A stretch of 64,000 nt of DNA, taken from NCBI GenBank assembly GCA_038237515.1, contig JBBRYP010000008.1, positions 18,850 through 82,849 of the forward strand, written 5' to 3'. Shown here piece by piece: positions 33,027-39,757 of the stretch; the stretch's first letter is position 1; each line of letters opens with the position of its first letter. The translations under genes were made by a program, and so were the position numbers. The notes beneath the pieces were generated by a model. The model searched no databases. It saw only the letters and a list, made by a program, of their open reading frames with translations, and was not told the origin of the DNA. The DNA is from JBBQDZ01 sp038237515. Its GTDB lineage: Bacteria; Actinomycetota; Thermoleophilia; Gaiellales; Gaiellaceae.

Positions 33027-33099
33027 TGCGCCCGGCAAGATTCGAACTTGCGACCTCTGCCTCCGCAGGGCAGCGCTCTATCCCCTGAGCTACGGGCGC
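33027..33099 (-). tRNA. tRNA-Arg, anticodon GCG
   Basis: A 73-nt cloverleaf reads on the minus strand. Acceptor GCGCCCG pairs with CGGGCGC, the D-arm is GCTC/GAGC with A20 (an arginine identity base), anticodon stem CTGCC/GGCAG encloses loop CTGCGGA, and the T-arm is GCAAG/CTTGC with TTCGAAT. Discriminator A; CCA is not encoded. The loop fixes the anticodon as GCG, reading CGC. Most bacteria use ACG (inosine) for this box, so the GCG anticodon is unusual. The 5' ten bases overlap the end of ygfZ. Confidence 0.93.
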
Positions 33100-33863
33100 G
33101 GGGAGGGCAAGTGTAGCGACCGCCCTTCGGCGCCTCCGACGCTGAGCTCAGCGTCTACGGGCACCTCCATCCGCACGTAGGCCAGAGCCCGTCCGGGAAC
33201 GGCGCTCGTGACGCGGCCAACGGCCTTTCCGCCGTACCCGATCTCGTCGCCGGGATCGGCCGACTCGACCTCGAGCACACGCAGGGTCCTGTTGACGTGG
33301 CCCCGATGCTGCAGTCGGGCGATCGGCTCCTGCCCCGGATAGCAGCCCTTCGTGAAGCTGACGGCTCGCTCCACGAGGCCGGCCTCGGCTGGAAGGACAC
33401 GATCGTCGATCTCCTTCCCCCACGCGGGCACGCCGGCTTCGATCCGCCGACGCTCGAGTTCCTCCGGCCGCTCCGTGACCCGGACGTCCTCGTCCAGGAG
33501 CTCGACCCCGGCCTCACCGAAGTCGCGGTTCGGGATGCCGCCCTCGCTCTCTCCGAGGACGACGACCGAGCGATGCTCCTCGAGCTCCACCTCGAGCTTC
33601 GCGGCGAAGCGGGCCCGTAGGAGCGTCGACCGGACGACCGCGCCGAGCCCGGGCTCCGTGAGCAGCAGAAAGTCGTGCGGGGCCCTCCGGACGACGACGA
33701 GCGGCGCGATCACGCGCGCCTTCGGAGTCAGCAGCAAGGCCTCGCAGCTTTCGCCCGAGACGTCGTTCGAGACCATCCGCTGGAGGAAGTCGGCGGCATC
33801 GGGTCCCGCCACGCGCACGTAGTCGCGGGGCCGCTCCGCGACGCGTCGCGTCAGGATCGCCAT
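33090..33863 (-). CDS. ygfZ: YgfZ/GcvT-like folate-binding protein
   Basis: 257-aa COG0354 protein, thought to support repair or assembly of certain Fe-S enzymes with tetrahydrofolate. The diagnostic KGCYPGQE motif is at residues 172-179 with the conserved cysteine. ATG at 33863 gives MAILTRRVAERPRD; an open frame further upstream is not used. The TAG stop (33090-33092) is formed by bases 8-10 of the downstream tRNA-Arg, so gene and tRNA overlap by ten bases and must be processed from one transcript. Confidence 0.93.
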   Translation of the reverse strand: MAILTRRVAERPRDYVRVAGPDAADFLQRMVSNDVSGESCEALLLTPKARVIAPLVVVRRAPHDFLLLTEPGLGAVVRSTLLRARFAAKLEVELEEHRSVVVLGESEGGIPNRDFGEAGVELLDEDVRVTERPEELERRRIEAGVPAWGKEIDDRVLPAEAGLVERAVSFTKGCYPGQEPIARLQHRGHVNRTLRVLEVESADPGDEIGYGGKAVGRVTSAVPGRALAYVRMEVPVDAELSVGGAEGRSLHLPSPRP

Positions 33864-34009
33864 TGCCACCAATCTACTTCCTGGGAAACCTTGACTGAGG
33901 ACCGCTCTCGTGCTGAGGGGACGTAGCTTCTTCTTCGGCTTCGCACTTTGTCGATCGCGGATCTTCCGAAGGGTGCGACCTCTCTTCAAATCTGGAGGCG
34001 AAGCCCAAG

Positions 34010-34075
34010 CTAGGCTACTTGTCCGGAGCCCTGCTCACGCTTCTCCGGCTGCGGCATGCGGGGCAAGTAGCCTAG
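34010..34075. repeat. Inverted repeat in divergent gap ygfZ/sulfite-oxidase-like gene (element D)
   Basis: Perfect 12-bp arms CTAGGCTACTTG (34010-34021) and CAAGTAGCCTAG (34064-34075) around a 42-bp loop with its own TCCGGAGC/CTCCGGCT pair. The architecture is that of the 3'-end elements elsewhere, but this one ends five bases before the GTG of the next gene and lies in a divergent gap, so it cannot be a simple terminator of either neighbour. Nothing else is clear in 33864-34009. Confidence 0.6.
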
Positions 34076-34080
34076 GCATC

Positions 34081-34686
34081 GTGTTCCGCTCCAAAGCCGA
34101 GCAGAAAGTCCTTGAAAAAGGCTTCGACCCTGCCCGCCTCCCTCCGGGGCAGTACCTGACCGAGAAGTGGCCGGTCCTCCACGCCGGCAGCGTTCCCCAT
34201 GTCGACCTCGAAACGTGGGACCTGCGTGTCTTCGGAGAGGTCGAGGAGCCGCGGCGGCTGACGTGGGAGGAGCTGACCGCTCTTCCCGCCACGGAGATCA
34301 CGGCCGACATCCACTGCGTCACCCGCTGGAGCCGCTTCGACACGGGCTTCCGCGGCGTCCACTGGAGCGAGCTGACAAAGCTCGTCAGGCCGACCGCCGC
34401 GGCGCGGTTCGTCGTCGCGCACGCCGAGCAGGGCTTCACGGCGAATGTCCCGATCGAGGCGGTCGACGCGCCCGACGCCCTGATCGCGTGGGAGGCCGAC
34501 GGAGAGCCGCTGACGCCGGATCACGGTTGGCCCGTCCGCCTCGTCATCCCGAGCCGCTACTTCTGGAAGAGCGCGAAGTGGCTGCGCGGCCTCGAGCTCC
34601 GCTCGACCGACCAGCCCGGCTTCTGGGAGCGGTACGGCTACCACAACGACGCCGACTTCCGGAAGGAGCAGCGCTACACCTTCTAG
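34081..34686 (+). CDS. Sulfite oxidase-like molybdopterin oxidoreductase (SorA/YedY catalytic domain)
   Basis: 201-aa molybdopterin-dependent protein of the sulfite-oxidase fold without haem or signal peptide. The Mo-coordinating cysteine is C79 in TADIHCVTRWSRFDTGFRGV; ANVPIEAVDAPDALIAWEADG and HGWPVRLVIPSRYFWKSAKW form the cofactor pocket. The GTG at 34081 gives FRSKAEQKVLEKGFDPARLP; the frame is open further upstream but would run through the structured element D. Physiological substrate unknown. Confidence 0.88.
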   Translation: MFRSKAEQKVLEKGFDPARLPPGQYLTEKWPVLHAGSVPHVDLETWDLRVFGEVEEPRRLTWEELTALPATEITADIHCVTRWSRFDTGFRGVHWSELTKLVRPTAAARFVVAHAEQGFTANVPIEAVDAPDALIAWEADGEPLTPDHGWPVRLVIPSRYFWKSAKWLRGLELRSTDQPGFWERYGYHNDADFRKEQRYTF

Positions 34687-34687
34687 A

Positions 34688-34737
34688 ACGGGGGGAACCC
34701 ATGGTTCGATAACAGGGGAACCCATGGTTCCCCCGTT
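34688..34737. terminator. Duplicated hairpin of the GGGGGAAnCC family (H3)
   Basis: AACGGGGGGAACCCATGGTTC (split here by its dyad) is followed after a short spacer by a second copy, GGGGAACCCATGG then TTCCCCCGTT. Either the two copies fold singly or the outer AACGGGGG and CCCCCGTT arms pair over 50 bp. It starts one base after the TAG of the sulfite-oxidase-like gene. Confidence 0.6.
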
Positions 34738-34887
34738 GGCCCCCCTCCTTCGCGTCTGCCCGTCTCGCGGTGAGGCTGCGGCGGGCAAGCCCGCCTCCGC
34801 CGGCGCCTGCCAGTGCTTTCACTCGAACGAGGGATCTCGGCGAGTCTGCGGACCGCCGAAGCATGGGACATCACCCCTCCTCCTCTC

Positions 34888-34917
34888 AACGGCCCGCTCC
34901 GGCGGGCCGTTTGTTTT
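34888..34917 (+). terminator. Canonical intrinsic terminator
   Basis: AACGGCCCGC (34888-34897), four loop bases, GCGGGCCGTT, then TGTTTT. The 10-bp GC-rich stem with a T-tract reads for the plus strand and would end the transcript of the sulfite-oxidase-like gene. Confidence 0.8.
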
Positions 34918-34965
34918 CCGGAGACCGGAGAGCGCTCCCGAAACGGGCGCCTTATCTCTGAAAGC

Positions 34966-34996
34966 GAAAGAGGGCCGGCTCAGCCGGCCCTCTTTC
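34966..34996. terminator. groL terminator, GAGGGCC stem family
   Basis: GAAAGAGGGCCGGCT, one base, then the exact complement: a 15-bp perfect stem downstream of groL. Its AGAGGGCC/GGCCCTCT core recurs after lipA (44675) and after the third Asp-box gene (51819). Confidence 0.8.
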
Positions 34997-35021
34997 AAGA
35001 GTGAAGCAAGGGAGGGGGTCA

Positions 35022-35046
35022 CCGAGGGAAACCCGGTTTCCCCCGG
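35022..35046. terminator. Hairpin of the GGGGGAAnCC family next to groL stop (H4)
   Basis: CCGAGGGAAACC, one base, GGTTTCCCCCGG: 12-bp stem with one mismatch, two bases from the groL stop codon. Confidence 0.55.
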
Positions 35047-35048
35047 TT

Positions 35049-36698
35049 TCACATCATCCCGCCCATGTCCGGCATGCCGCCGCCGCCGGCCATGGCCGAC
35101 TGCTTCTCCGGAGCCTCGGCGACGATCGCCTCGGTGGTGAGGATGTTCTTCGCGATCGATGCGGCGTTCTGCAGCGCCGAGCGCGTGACCATGGTCGGGT
35201 CGATGATGCCCGCCCCGACGAGATCCTCGACCTCGCCCGTGTCGACGTTCAGACCCTGGCCCCTCTCGGCCGTCCGGACCTGGTTGACGACGACGGAGCC
35301 CTCGAGCCCCGCGTTCTCGGCGAGCTGGCGGATCGGCTCTTCGAGCGCGCGGACGATGATCGACGCACCCGTCTTCTCGTCGCCCTCGAGCCCGCCGACG
35401 ATGATGATGCCCTTCTCGCCCGAGATCGAGTTGACCGCGTTCAGAAGCGCGACACCGCCGCCCGGGACGATTCCCTCCTCGAGGGCGGCCCGCGTGGCCT
35501 GCAGCGCATCCTCGACGCGGTGCTTCTTCTCCTTCATCTCGGTCTCGGTCGCAGCCCCGACCTTCACGACCGCGACGCCGCCGGCGAGCTTCGCCAGCCG
35601 CTCCTGCAGCTTCTCGCGGTCGAAGTCGGAGTCCGTGGTCTCGATCTCGGACTTGAGCTGCTTGATCCGGCCCTTGATCGCGTCCGAGTCGCCGGCGCCG
35701 TCGATGATCGTCGTCGAATCCTTGTCGATGACGACACGGCGGGCCTTGCCGAGCTGCGTGAGCTTCGTGTTCTCGAGCTTCAGGCCCATCTCCTCGGTGA
35801 TCACCTCTGCGCCGGCGAGGATCGCGATGTCCTCGAGCATGCGCTTGCGGCGGTCGCCGAAGCCGGGGGCCTTGACCGCGACTGCGGTGAAGGTGCCGCG
35901 GAGCTTGTTGACGACGATCGTCGCGAGCGACTCGCCCTCGACGTCCTCGGCCACGATCAGCAGCGGCCGACCGGCCTGGATGACCTGCTCGAGCACGGGC
36001 AGGATGTCCTTGACCGCGCCGATCTTCTGATTCGCGACCAGGATGTACGGGTCGTCGAGCACGGCCTCCATGCGCTCGGCGTCCGTGATCATGTACGGCG
36101 AGAGGTAGCCCTTGTCGAACTGCATGCCCTCGGTGAACTCGAGCTCGAGCCCGAAGGTCTGGCCCTCCTCGACGTTGACGACGCCGTCCTTGCCGACCTT
36201 GTCGATCGCGTCCGCGATCACGTCGCCGATCTCGCGCTCGCGCGACGAGATGCTGGCGACCCGGGCGATGTCCTCCTTGCCCGAGATCTCCTTCGACTGC
36301 GACTTCAGGTCCTCAACCACCGCGTCGACGGCCTTCTCGATGCCCCTCTTCAGGCCCATCGGGTTGGCGCCCGCGGCGACGTTCTTCAGACCCTCGCGGA
36401 CGATCGCCTGCGCCAGGACGGTCGCCGTCGTCGTGCCGTCGCCGGCGACGTCGTTCGTCGCCGTCGCGACCTCACGGACGAGCTGCGCGCCCTGGTTCTC
36501 GAAGACGTCCTCGACCTCGATCTCACGCGCGATCGTGACGCCGTCGTTCGTGATCGTCGGAGCGCCGAACTTCTTGTCGAGCACGACGTAGCGCCCCTTC
36601 GGGCCAAGGGTGACCTTGACCGCGTCGGCGAGGGTGTTCACGCCACGCTCGAGCGCGCGCCGTGCATCCTCGTTGAACTTCAGCTCTTTGTGAGCCAC
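35049..36698 (-). CDS. groL: Chaperonin GroEL
   Basis: 549-aa 60-kDa chaperonin, forming the double-ring folding chamber with GroES. It begins AHKELKFNEDARRALERGVN, contains DVAGDGTTTATVLAQAIVREG (ATP site, split by position about residue 85-105) and ends in the typical GGM tail, GGGGMPDMGGMM. It lies 73 bp downstream of groS with no separate strong promoter seen, so it is probably co-transcribed from the CIRCE-controlled promoter. Confidence 0.98.
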   Translation of the reverse strand: MAHKELKFNEDARRALERGVNTLADAVKVTLGPKGRYVVLDKKFGAPTITNDGVTIAREIEVEDVFENQGAQLVREVATATNDVAGDGTTTATVLAQAIVREGLKNVAAGANPMGLKRGIEKAVDAVVEDLKSQSKEISGKEDIARVASISSREREIGDVIADAIDKVGKDGVVNVEEGQTFGLELEFTEGMQFDKGYLSPYMITDAERMEAVLDDPYILVANQKIGAVKDILPVLEQVIQAGRPLLIVAEDVEGESLATIVVNKLRGTFTAVAVKAPGFGDRRKRMLEDIAILAGAEVITEEMGLKLENTKLTQLGKARRVVIDKDSTTIIDGAGDSDAIKGRIKQLKSEIETTDSDFDREKLQERLAKLAGGVAVVKVGAATETEMKEKKHRVEDALQATRAALEEGIVPGGGVALLNAVNSISGEKGIIIVGGLEGDEKTGASIIVRALEEPIRQLAENAGLEGSVVVNQVRTAERGQGLNVDTGEVEDLVGAGIIDPTMVTRSALQNAASIAKNILTTEAIVAEAPEKQSAMAGGGGMPDMGGMM

Positions 36699-36771
36699 TG
36701 GAACCTCCGGTTTTTCGTTGAGATAAACCCGCGAGACCTCGGCTGAGGCCTCACGTATGAACTTGGTGGTG

Positions 36772-37089
36772 CTAGGCCTTTGCTCCGGCCAGCTCGCGGT
36801 CGCCGACGACCTTCGCGAGAACGTCGCTCTCGCGCAGGATCAGCACGTCGTCTGTGCCGACCTTGATCTCGGTGCCGCCGTACTTGGAGAAGATGATCTC
36901 GTCACCCTCCTCCAGGTCGATCTTGATGTACTCGCCGTCCTCGTCGCGCGAGCCGGGGCCAACCGACACCACGCGGCCGCGCTGCGGCTTCTCTTTCGCC
37001 GTGTCCGGCAGGACGATCCCGCTCGCCGTCGTCTCCTCCTCGTCGAGGACCTCCACGATGATGCGGTCGCCCAGGGGTTGCAGGTTCAT
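36772..37089 (-). CDS. groS: Co-chaperonin GroES
   Basis: 105-aa GroES lid protein. NLQPLGDRIIVEVLDEEETT at the N-terminus, the mobile-loop region TASGIVLPDTAKEKPQRGRV and the C-terminal KYGGTEIKVGTDDVLILRESDVLA are present. First gene of groS-groL; ribosome-binding site AGGAGGAAC lies directly before the ATG. A CIRCE operator overlaps the predicted transcription start. Confidence 0.97.
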   Translation of the reverse strand: MNLQPLGDRIIVEVLDEEETTASGIVLPDTAKEKPQRGRVVSVGPGSRDEDGEYIKIDLEEGDEIIFSKYGGTEIKVGTDDVLILRESDVLAKVVGDRELAGAKA

Positions 37090-37121
37090 TCAGTTCCTCC
37101 TGCTGACTTTGTGACAGTTAA

Positions 37122-37181
37122 TGGCACTCTTCCTTCCCGAGTGCCAGCGGCAGTATAGCGGCATTCCATCCGGCAGCGCAA
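37122..37181 (-). promoter_or_regulatory. groS promoter with CIRCE operator
   Basis: On the minus strand: -35 TTGCGC (37181-37176), 18-bp spacer, -10 TATACT (37157-37152), then CIRCE with arms TGGCACTC and GAGTGCCA around a 9-bp spacer (37122-37146). The 9-bp spacing and CACTC/GAGTG cores are those of the HrcA operator; the outer base pairs TGG/CCA differ from the usual TTAG/CTAA. HrcA repression of groSL under non-stress conditions is therefore expected. Confidence 0.88.
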
Positions 37182-37234
37182 CCCGATCTCGAGCCACGGC
37201 AGAGAGGTTGTCACAAGCTGTTACCGTGACCGCG

Positions 37235-37675
37235 GTGCGCAGGGAGTTCTCTGCAGGCGGAGTCGTAGTTCGTAGGTTGCGCGGCCGCTGGATGCTCGCT
37301 GCGATCCGGCCTGGGGGGAAGCCTGCCGGCGTTTGGGCATTGCCGAAGGGTCTCGTCGATCCAGGCGAGAAGCCCGAGGAGACGGCTCTTCGCGAGGTCA
37401 GGGAGGAGACCGGGCTCGAGGGCCGGTCGCTCGGGAAGCTCGGCGACGTGCGCTACGTATACACCTGGGACGGGGAGCGAGTGTTCAAGGTCGTGAGCTT
37501 CTTCCTCGTCAGGTACAGCCGCGGCCGCGCCGGCAATCTCCTACCGACGCTCGCGCACGAGGTCGAGGAGGTGCGCTGGCTGCCGCTGGAGGAGGCCCCG
37601 CGACTCCTCGCCTACGGGGGCGAGCGAGACATGGCGGAGCGGGCACTCGCCGCGCTCCGCTGTGGACGCCTATGA
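37235..37675 (+). CDS. Nudix hydrolase
   Basis: 146 aa from the GTG at 37235 (a GTG three codons upstream at 37226 is an alternative). It starts RREFSAGGVVVRRLRGRWML; the Nudix box GLVDPGEKPEETALREVREETG with REVREETGLEG is complete, so it should hydrolyse a nucleoside diphosphate linked to another group; an (di)adenosine polyphosphate or 8-oxo-dGTP role is possible. A TTGTCA hexamer at 37209-37214 could be a -35, but the start is then very close. Divergent from groS. Confidence 0.88.
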   Translation: MRREFSAGGVVVRRLRGRWMLAAIRPGGKPAGVWALPKGLVDPGEKPEETALREVREETGLEGRSLGKLGDVRYVYTWDGERVFKVVSFFLVRYSRGRAGNLLPTLAHEVEEVRWLPLEEAPRLLAYGGERDMAERALAALRCGRL

Positions 37676-37699
37676 TGGCGGAGCGGTAGGCGCTGGCCC

Positions 37700-38059
37700 G
37701 TGACTGAGTCGATGTACGCCCTGAACTTCTATTCGCCGATCGTCGCCGACCAGCTCCGGTCGCGGCGAAAGACGGCGACGATCCGCCTAGGTGACAAGTC
37801 GCGGAAGTACAGGAAGGGCATGGTCGTCCAGGTGCTCGCTGGTGCCCGGTACAGCCCGCGCGAGCGCATCTTCGAAGCCGTCATCGACAAGGTCGAGGTG
37901 AAGAAACTGGGCGAGCTCTCGCCGCGCGAGATCGAGCACGACAATCCCGAGATCCGCCGGCCGGAGGAGATGGCCCACTTCCTCGGGCAGTTGTACAACC
38001 GCGAGGTGACTGCAGAGGAGATCGTCACCGTGATCAGGTTCTCCGAGATCCGGAGCTAG
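37700..38059 (+). CDS. ASCH-domain protein
   Basis: 119-aa protein with the ASCH pattern ALNFYSPIVADQLRSRRKTATIRLG and YRKGMVVQVLAGARYSPRERIFEAVIDKV, a PUA-like fold expected to bind RNA or modified nucleotides. GTG at 37700 or ATG at 37712 as start. It follows the Nudix gene by 24 bp. Its TAG stop (38057-38059) is the outer end of the first hairpin of repeat element B. Confidence 0.75.
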   Translation: MTESMYALNFYSPIVADQLRSRRKTATIRLGDKSRKYRKGMVVQVLAGARYSPRERIFEAVIDKVEVKKLGELSPREIEHDNPEIRRPEEMAHFLGQLYNREVTAEEIVTVIRFSEIRS

Positions 38060-38212
38060 TGCGGCGTCTCCCAACGTTTCACTCGAAACCGACGGTTCGC
38101 CGACGCCGCACTATACCGGCCGCTCTGCGGCCGGCGGCCGCGAAGCGGCCGAGTAGTGCGGCCTCCACCTGCCCCTTCGTTTCCGGTCAAACATTTCGAG
38201 AGGCCGCACTAG
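38056..38212. repeat. 155-bp double-hairpin repeat, copy B
   Basis: Two hairpins in series: TAGTGCGGCGTC...GACGCCGCACTA (38057-38113) and TAGTGCGGCCT...AGGCCGCACTA (38154-38211). They are separated by a third palindromic stretch of CGGCCGC/GCGGCCG units. Copy C at 44725-44880 is nearly identical (about ten differences, almost all in loops). It fills the gap between the ASCH gene and the convergent zinc-ribbon gene. The end hairpins share their TAGTGCGG/CCGCACTA ends. It could be a mobile non-coding element or a bidirectional terminator. Confidence 0.85.
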
Positions 38213-38261
38213 ATGATCGATCGCAAGAGCCGATCAATCGACTATTTGAGCAGGGCATCCG

Positions 38262-38534
38262 CTACTCGCGCCGGATCCGCACGCCGAACTGCTCGGCCGG
38301 CCTGAGCGGCTTTCCACATCCCTCGCAGTCGACGGCGAACGCCGAGCTGAAGCGCGCGTCGCAAGCCGGGCATCGCACCCGCAGCTCGCCTTCGCAGTGC
38401 GTGCACGCGGCCGGAAGCTCGTCTTCGAACTCCTCGAAGTAGCGCTGGGCTGCACCGCAGCGGAGACAGACGGCGACCCAGTCGCCGAGCGTCTTTCGCC
38501 GTTCCTCGCGGAGCCAGTCGGCGGCCTTGCCCAT
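38262..38534 (-). CDS. Small double zinc-ribbon protein
   Basis: 90 aa from ATG 38534, GKAADWLREERRKTLGDWVA, then four CxxC knuckles (CLRC, CTHC, CPAC, CEGC) separated by 12-22 residues, giving two zinc ribbons. The frame is open further upstream, but the ATG gives a conserved-looking start. Function unknown; nucleic-acid or protein binding is the usual role of such modules. Confidence 0.7.
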   Translation of the reverse strand: MGKAADWLREERRKTLGDWVAVCLRCGAAQRYFEEFEDELPAACTHCEGELRVRCPACDARFSSAFAVDCEGCGKPLRPAEQFGVRIRRE

Positions 38535-38642
38535 GCGATCCACTCTAGGCGGAACGCAAAGGGCCACGGCGCCCGGTGGGGGTGCGGGGTGGCGAGTCGT
38601 GAGCGGTTAGAGTTCCTGCGTCCTTCGACCAGGGGGCCCTGG

Positions 38643-39689
38643 ATGGCGATCGCGAGAGCAGCCGAGCCGGTCGGCTCGTTCACGGAGGTGAAGGAAGCCG
38701 GTCTCGACCGGGAGGATCTCCTCGGCATCTACCGCAACCTCCTCGTCACGCGTGGGATCGAGGAGCGCGGCCACATTCTCTACCGGCAGGGGAAGATCCC
38801 GGGCTCCTTCTACACCGGGCGCGGCAACGAGGCCGCCGCCGTGGGCATCGCGACCGCGATGGGTCCCGACGACGTGGGGACACCTCTTCACCGCGACATG
38901 GGTGTCCACGTGACGCGGGGCGTCGAGCCGTGGCGGATCTTCGCGCAGTACATGGGTCGCGTCGGCGGGCCTACGGGGGGCCGCGACGGAAACGTGCACA
39001 TGGCCGACTCGAACCTGGGGCTGCTGGCGATGGTCAGCCACCTCCCTGCCATGCTGCCGGTCGCCGTCGGCTGCGCCCTGGCCTTCCGGATCCGGGAGGA
39101 GCGGCGGGTGGCGATCGCGTGGTTCGGCGAGGGAGCCGCGGCGCGCGGGGACACGCACGAGGGGATGAACCTCGCAGGCGTCCGCGGACTGCCGGTCGTC
39201 TTCGTCTGCGACAACAACCAGTGGGCCTACTCGACCCCCACGCATCTCGAGTACGCCTGCGAGCACCTCGCGGACCGCGCTCAGGCCTACGGGTTCGACG
39301 GGGTCGTCGTCGACGGCACCGACGTGCTCGCCGTCTACCGAGAAGCCAGACGTGCGATCGAGAAGGCTCGCGGCGGCGGCGGGCCGACGCTCCTCGAGTG
39401 CATGACGCTCCGTATGGAGGGGCACGCTGTCCACGACGACGCGTTCTACGTGCCGAAGGAGCTGTTCGAGGAGTGGGCCAAGCGCGACCCGCTCGAGCGC
39501 TTCCGGTCGTGGCTCCGCGAGAAGGCCGACCTGTCCGACCAGGAGGAGGACGAGATCGGCGGTGAGGTCAAGAAGCTCCTGAACGAGGCGCTGCGCCGGG
39601 CCGAGGACTCTCCATTGCCGGATCCGTCGCAACTCTACGCCGGCGTCTACGCAACGCCCGAGGACCTCGACACCCCGCATCACAAGTGA
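38643..39689 (+). CDS. pdhA: Pyruvate/2-oxoacid dehydrogenase E1 alpha subunit
   Basis: 348-aa ThDP-dependent E1 alpha, complete. It shows YTGRGNEAAAVGIATAMGPDD, HRDMGVHVTRG and the ThDP motif GEGAAARGDTHEGMN followed by CDNNQWAYSTP. The motif begins GEG rather than GDG. ATG at 38643 is chosen because upstream frame overlaps the convergent zinc-ribbon gene. E1 beta and E2 follow (68 bp and 9 bp gaps) and lipB-lipA complete the set. Branched-chain or pyruvate specificity cannot be fixed by sequence reading. Confidence 0.93.
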   Translation: MAIARAAEPVGSFTEVKEAGLDREDLLGIYRNLLVTRGIEERGHILYRQGKIPGSFYTGRGNEAAAVGIATAMGPDDVGTPLHRDMGVHVTRGVEPWRIFAQYMGRVGGPTGGRDGNVHMADSNLGLLAMVSHLPAMLPVAVGCALAFRIREERRVAIAWFGEGAAARGDTHEGMNLAGVRGLPVVFVCDNNQWAYSTPTHLEYACEHLADRAQAYGFDGVVVDGTDVLAVYREARRAIEKARGGGGPTLLECMTLRMEGHAVHDDAFYVPKELFEEWAKRDPLERFRSWLREKADLSDQEEDEIGGEVKKLLNEALRRAEDSPLPDPSQLYAGVYATPEDLDTPHHK

Positions 39690-39757
39690 CGATGGAGGCG
39701 CGAAGTTGTCACCTTGGATAACGCACGGCCTAGGTACGTCACTTCAGGACGCGTAGC

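Larger units (their letters stand above)
34687..35048. other. 362-bp convergent gap filled with hairpins
   Basis: Between the sulfite-oxidase-like gene (plus) and groL (minus). It contains four stem-loops: 34688-34737, 34888-34917, 34966-34996 and 35022-35046, listed separately. The remaining stretch 34738-34887 shows no gene and no convincing structure. Confidence 0.7.

Noticed and set aside
35022..35046. Hairpin near the groL end as a regulatory thermosensor
   Set aside because: It lies downstream of groL in transcription direction, so it cannot control groSL initiation; CIRCE at 37122 already explains regulation.
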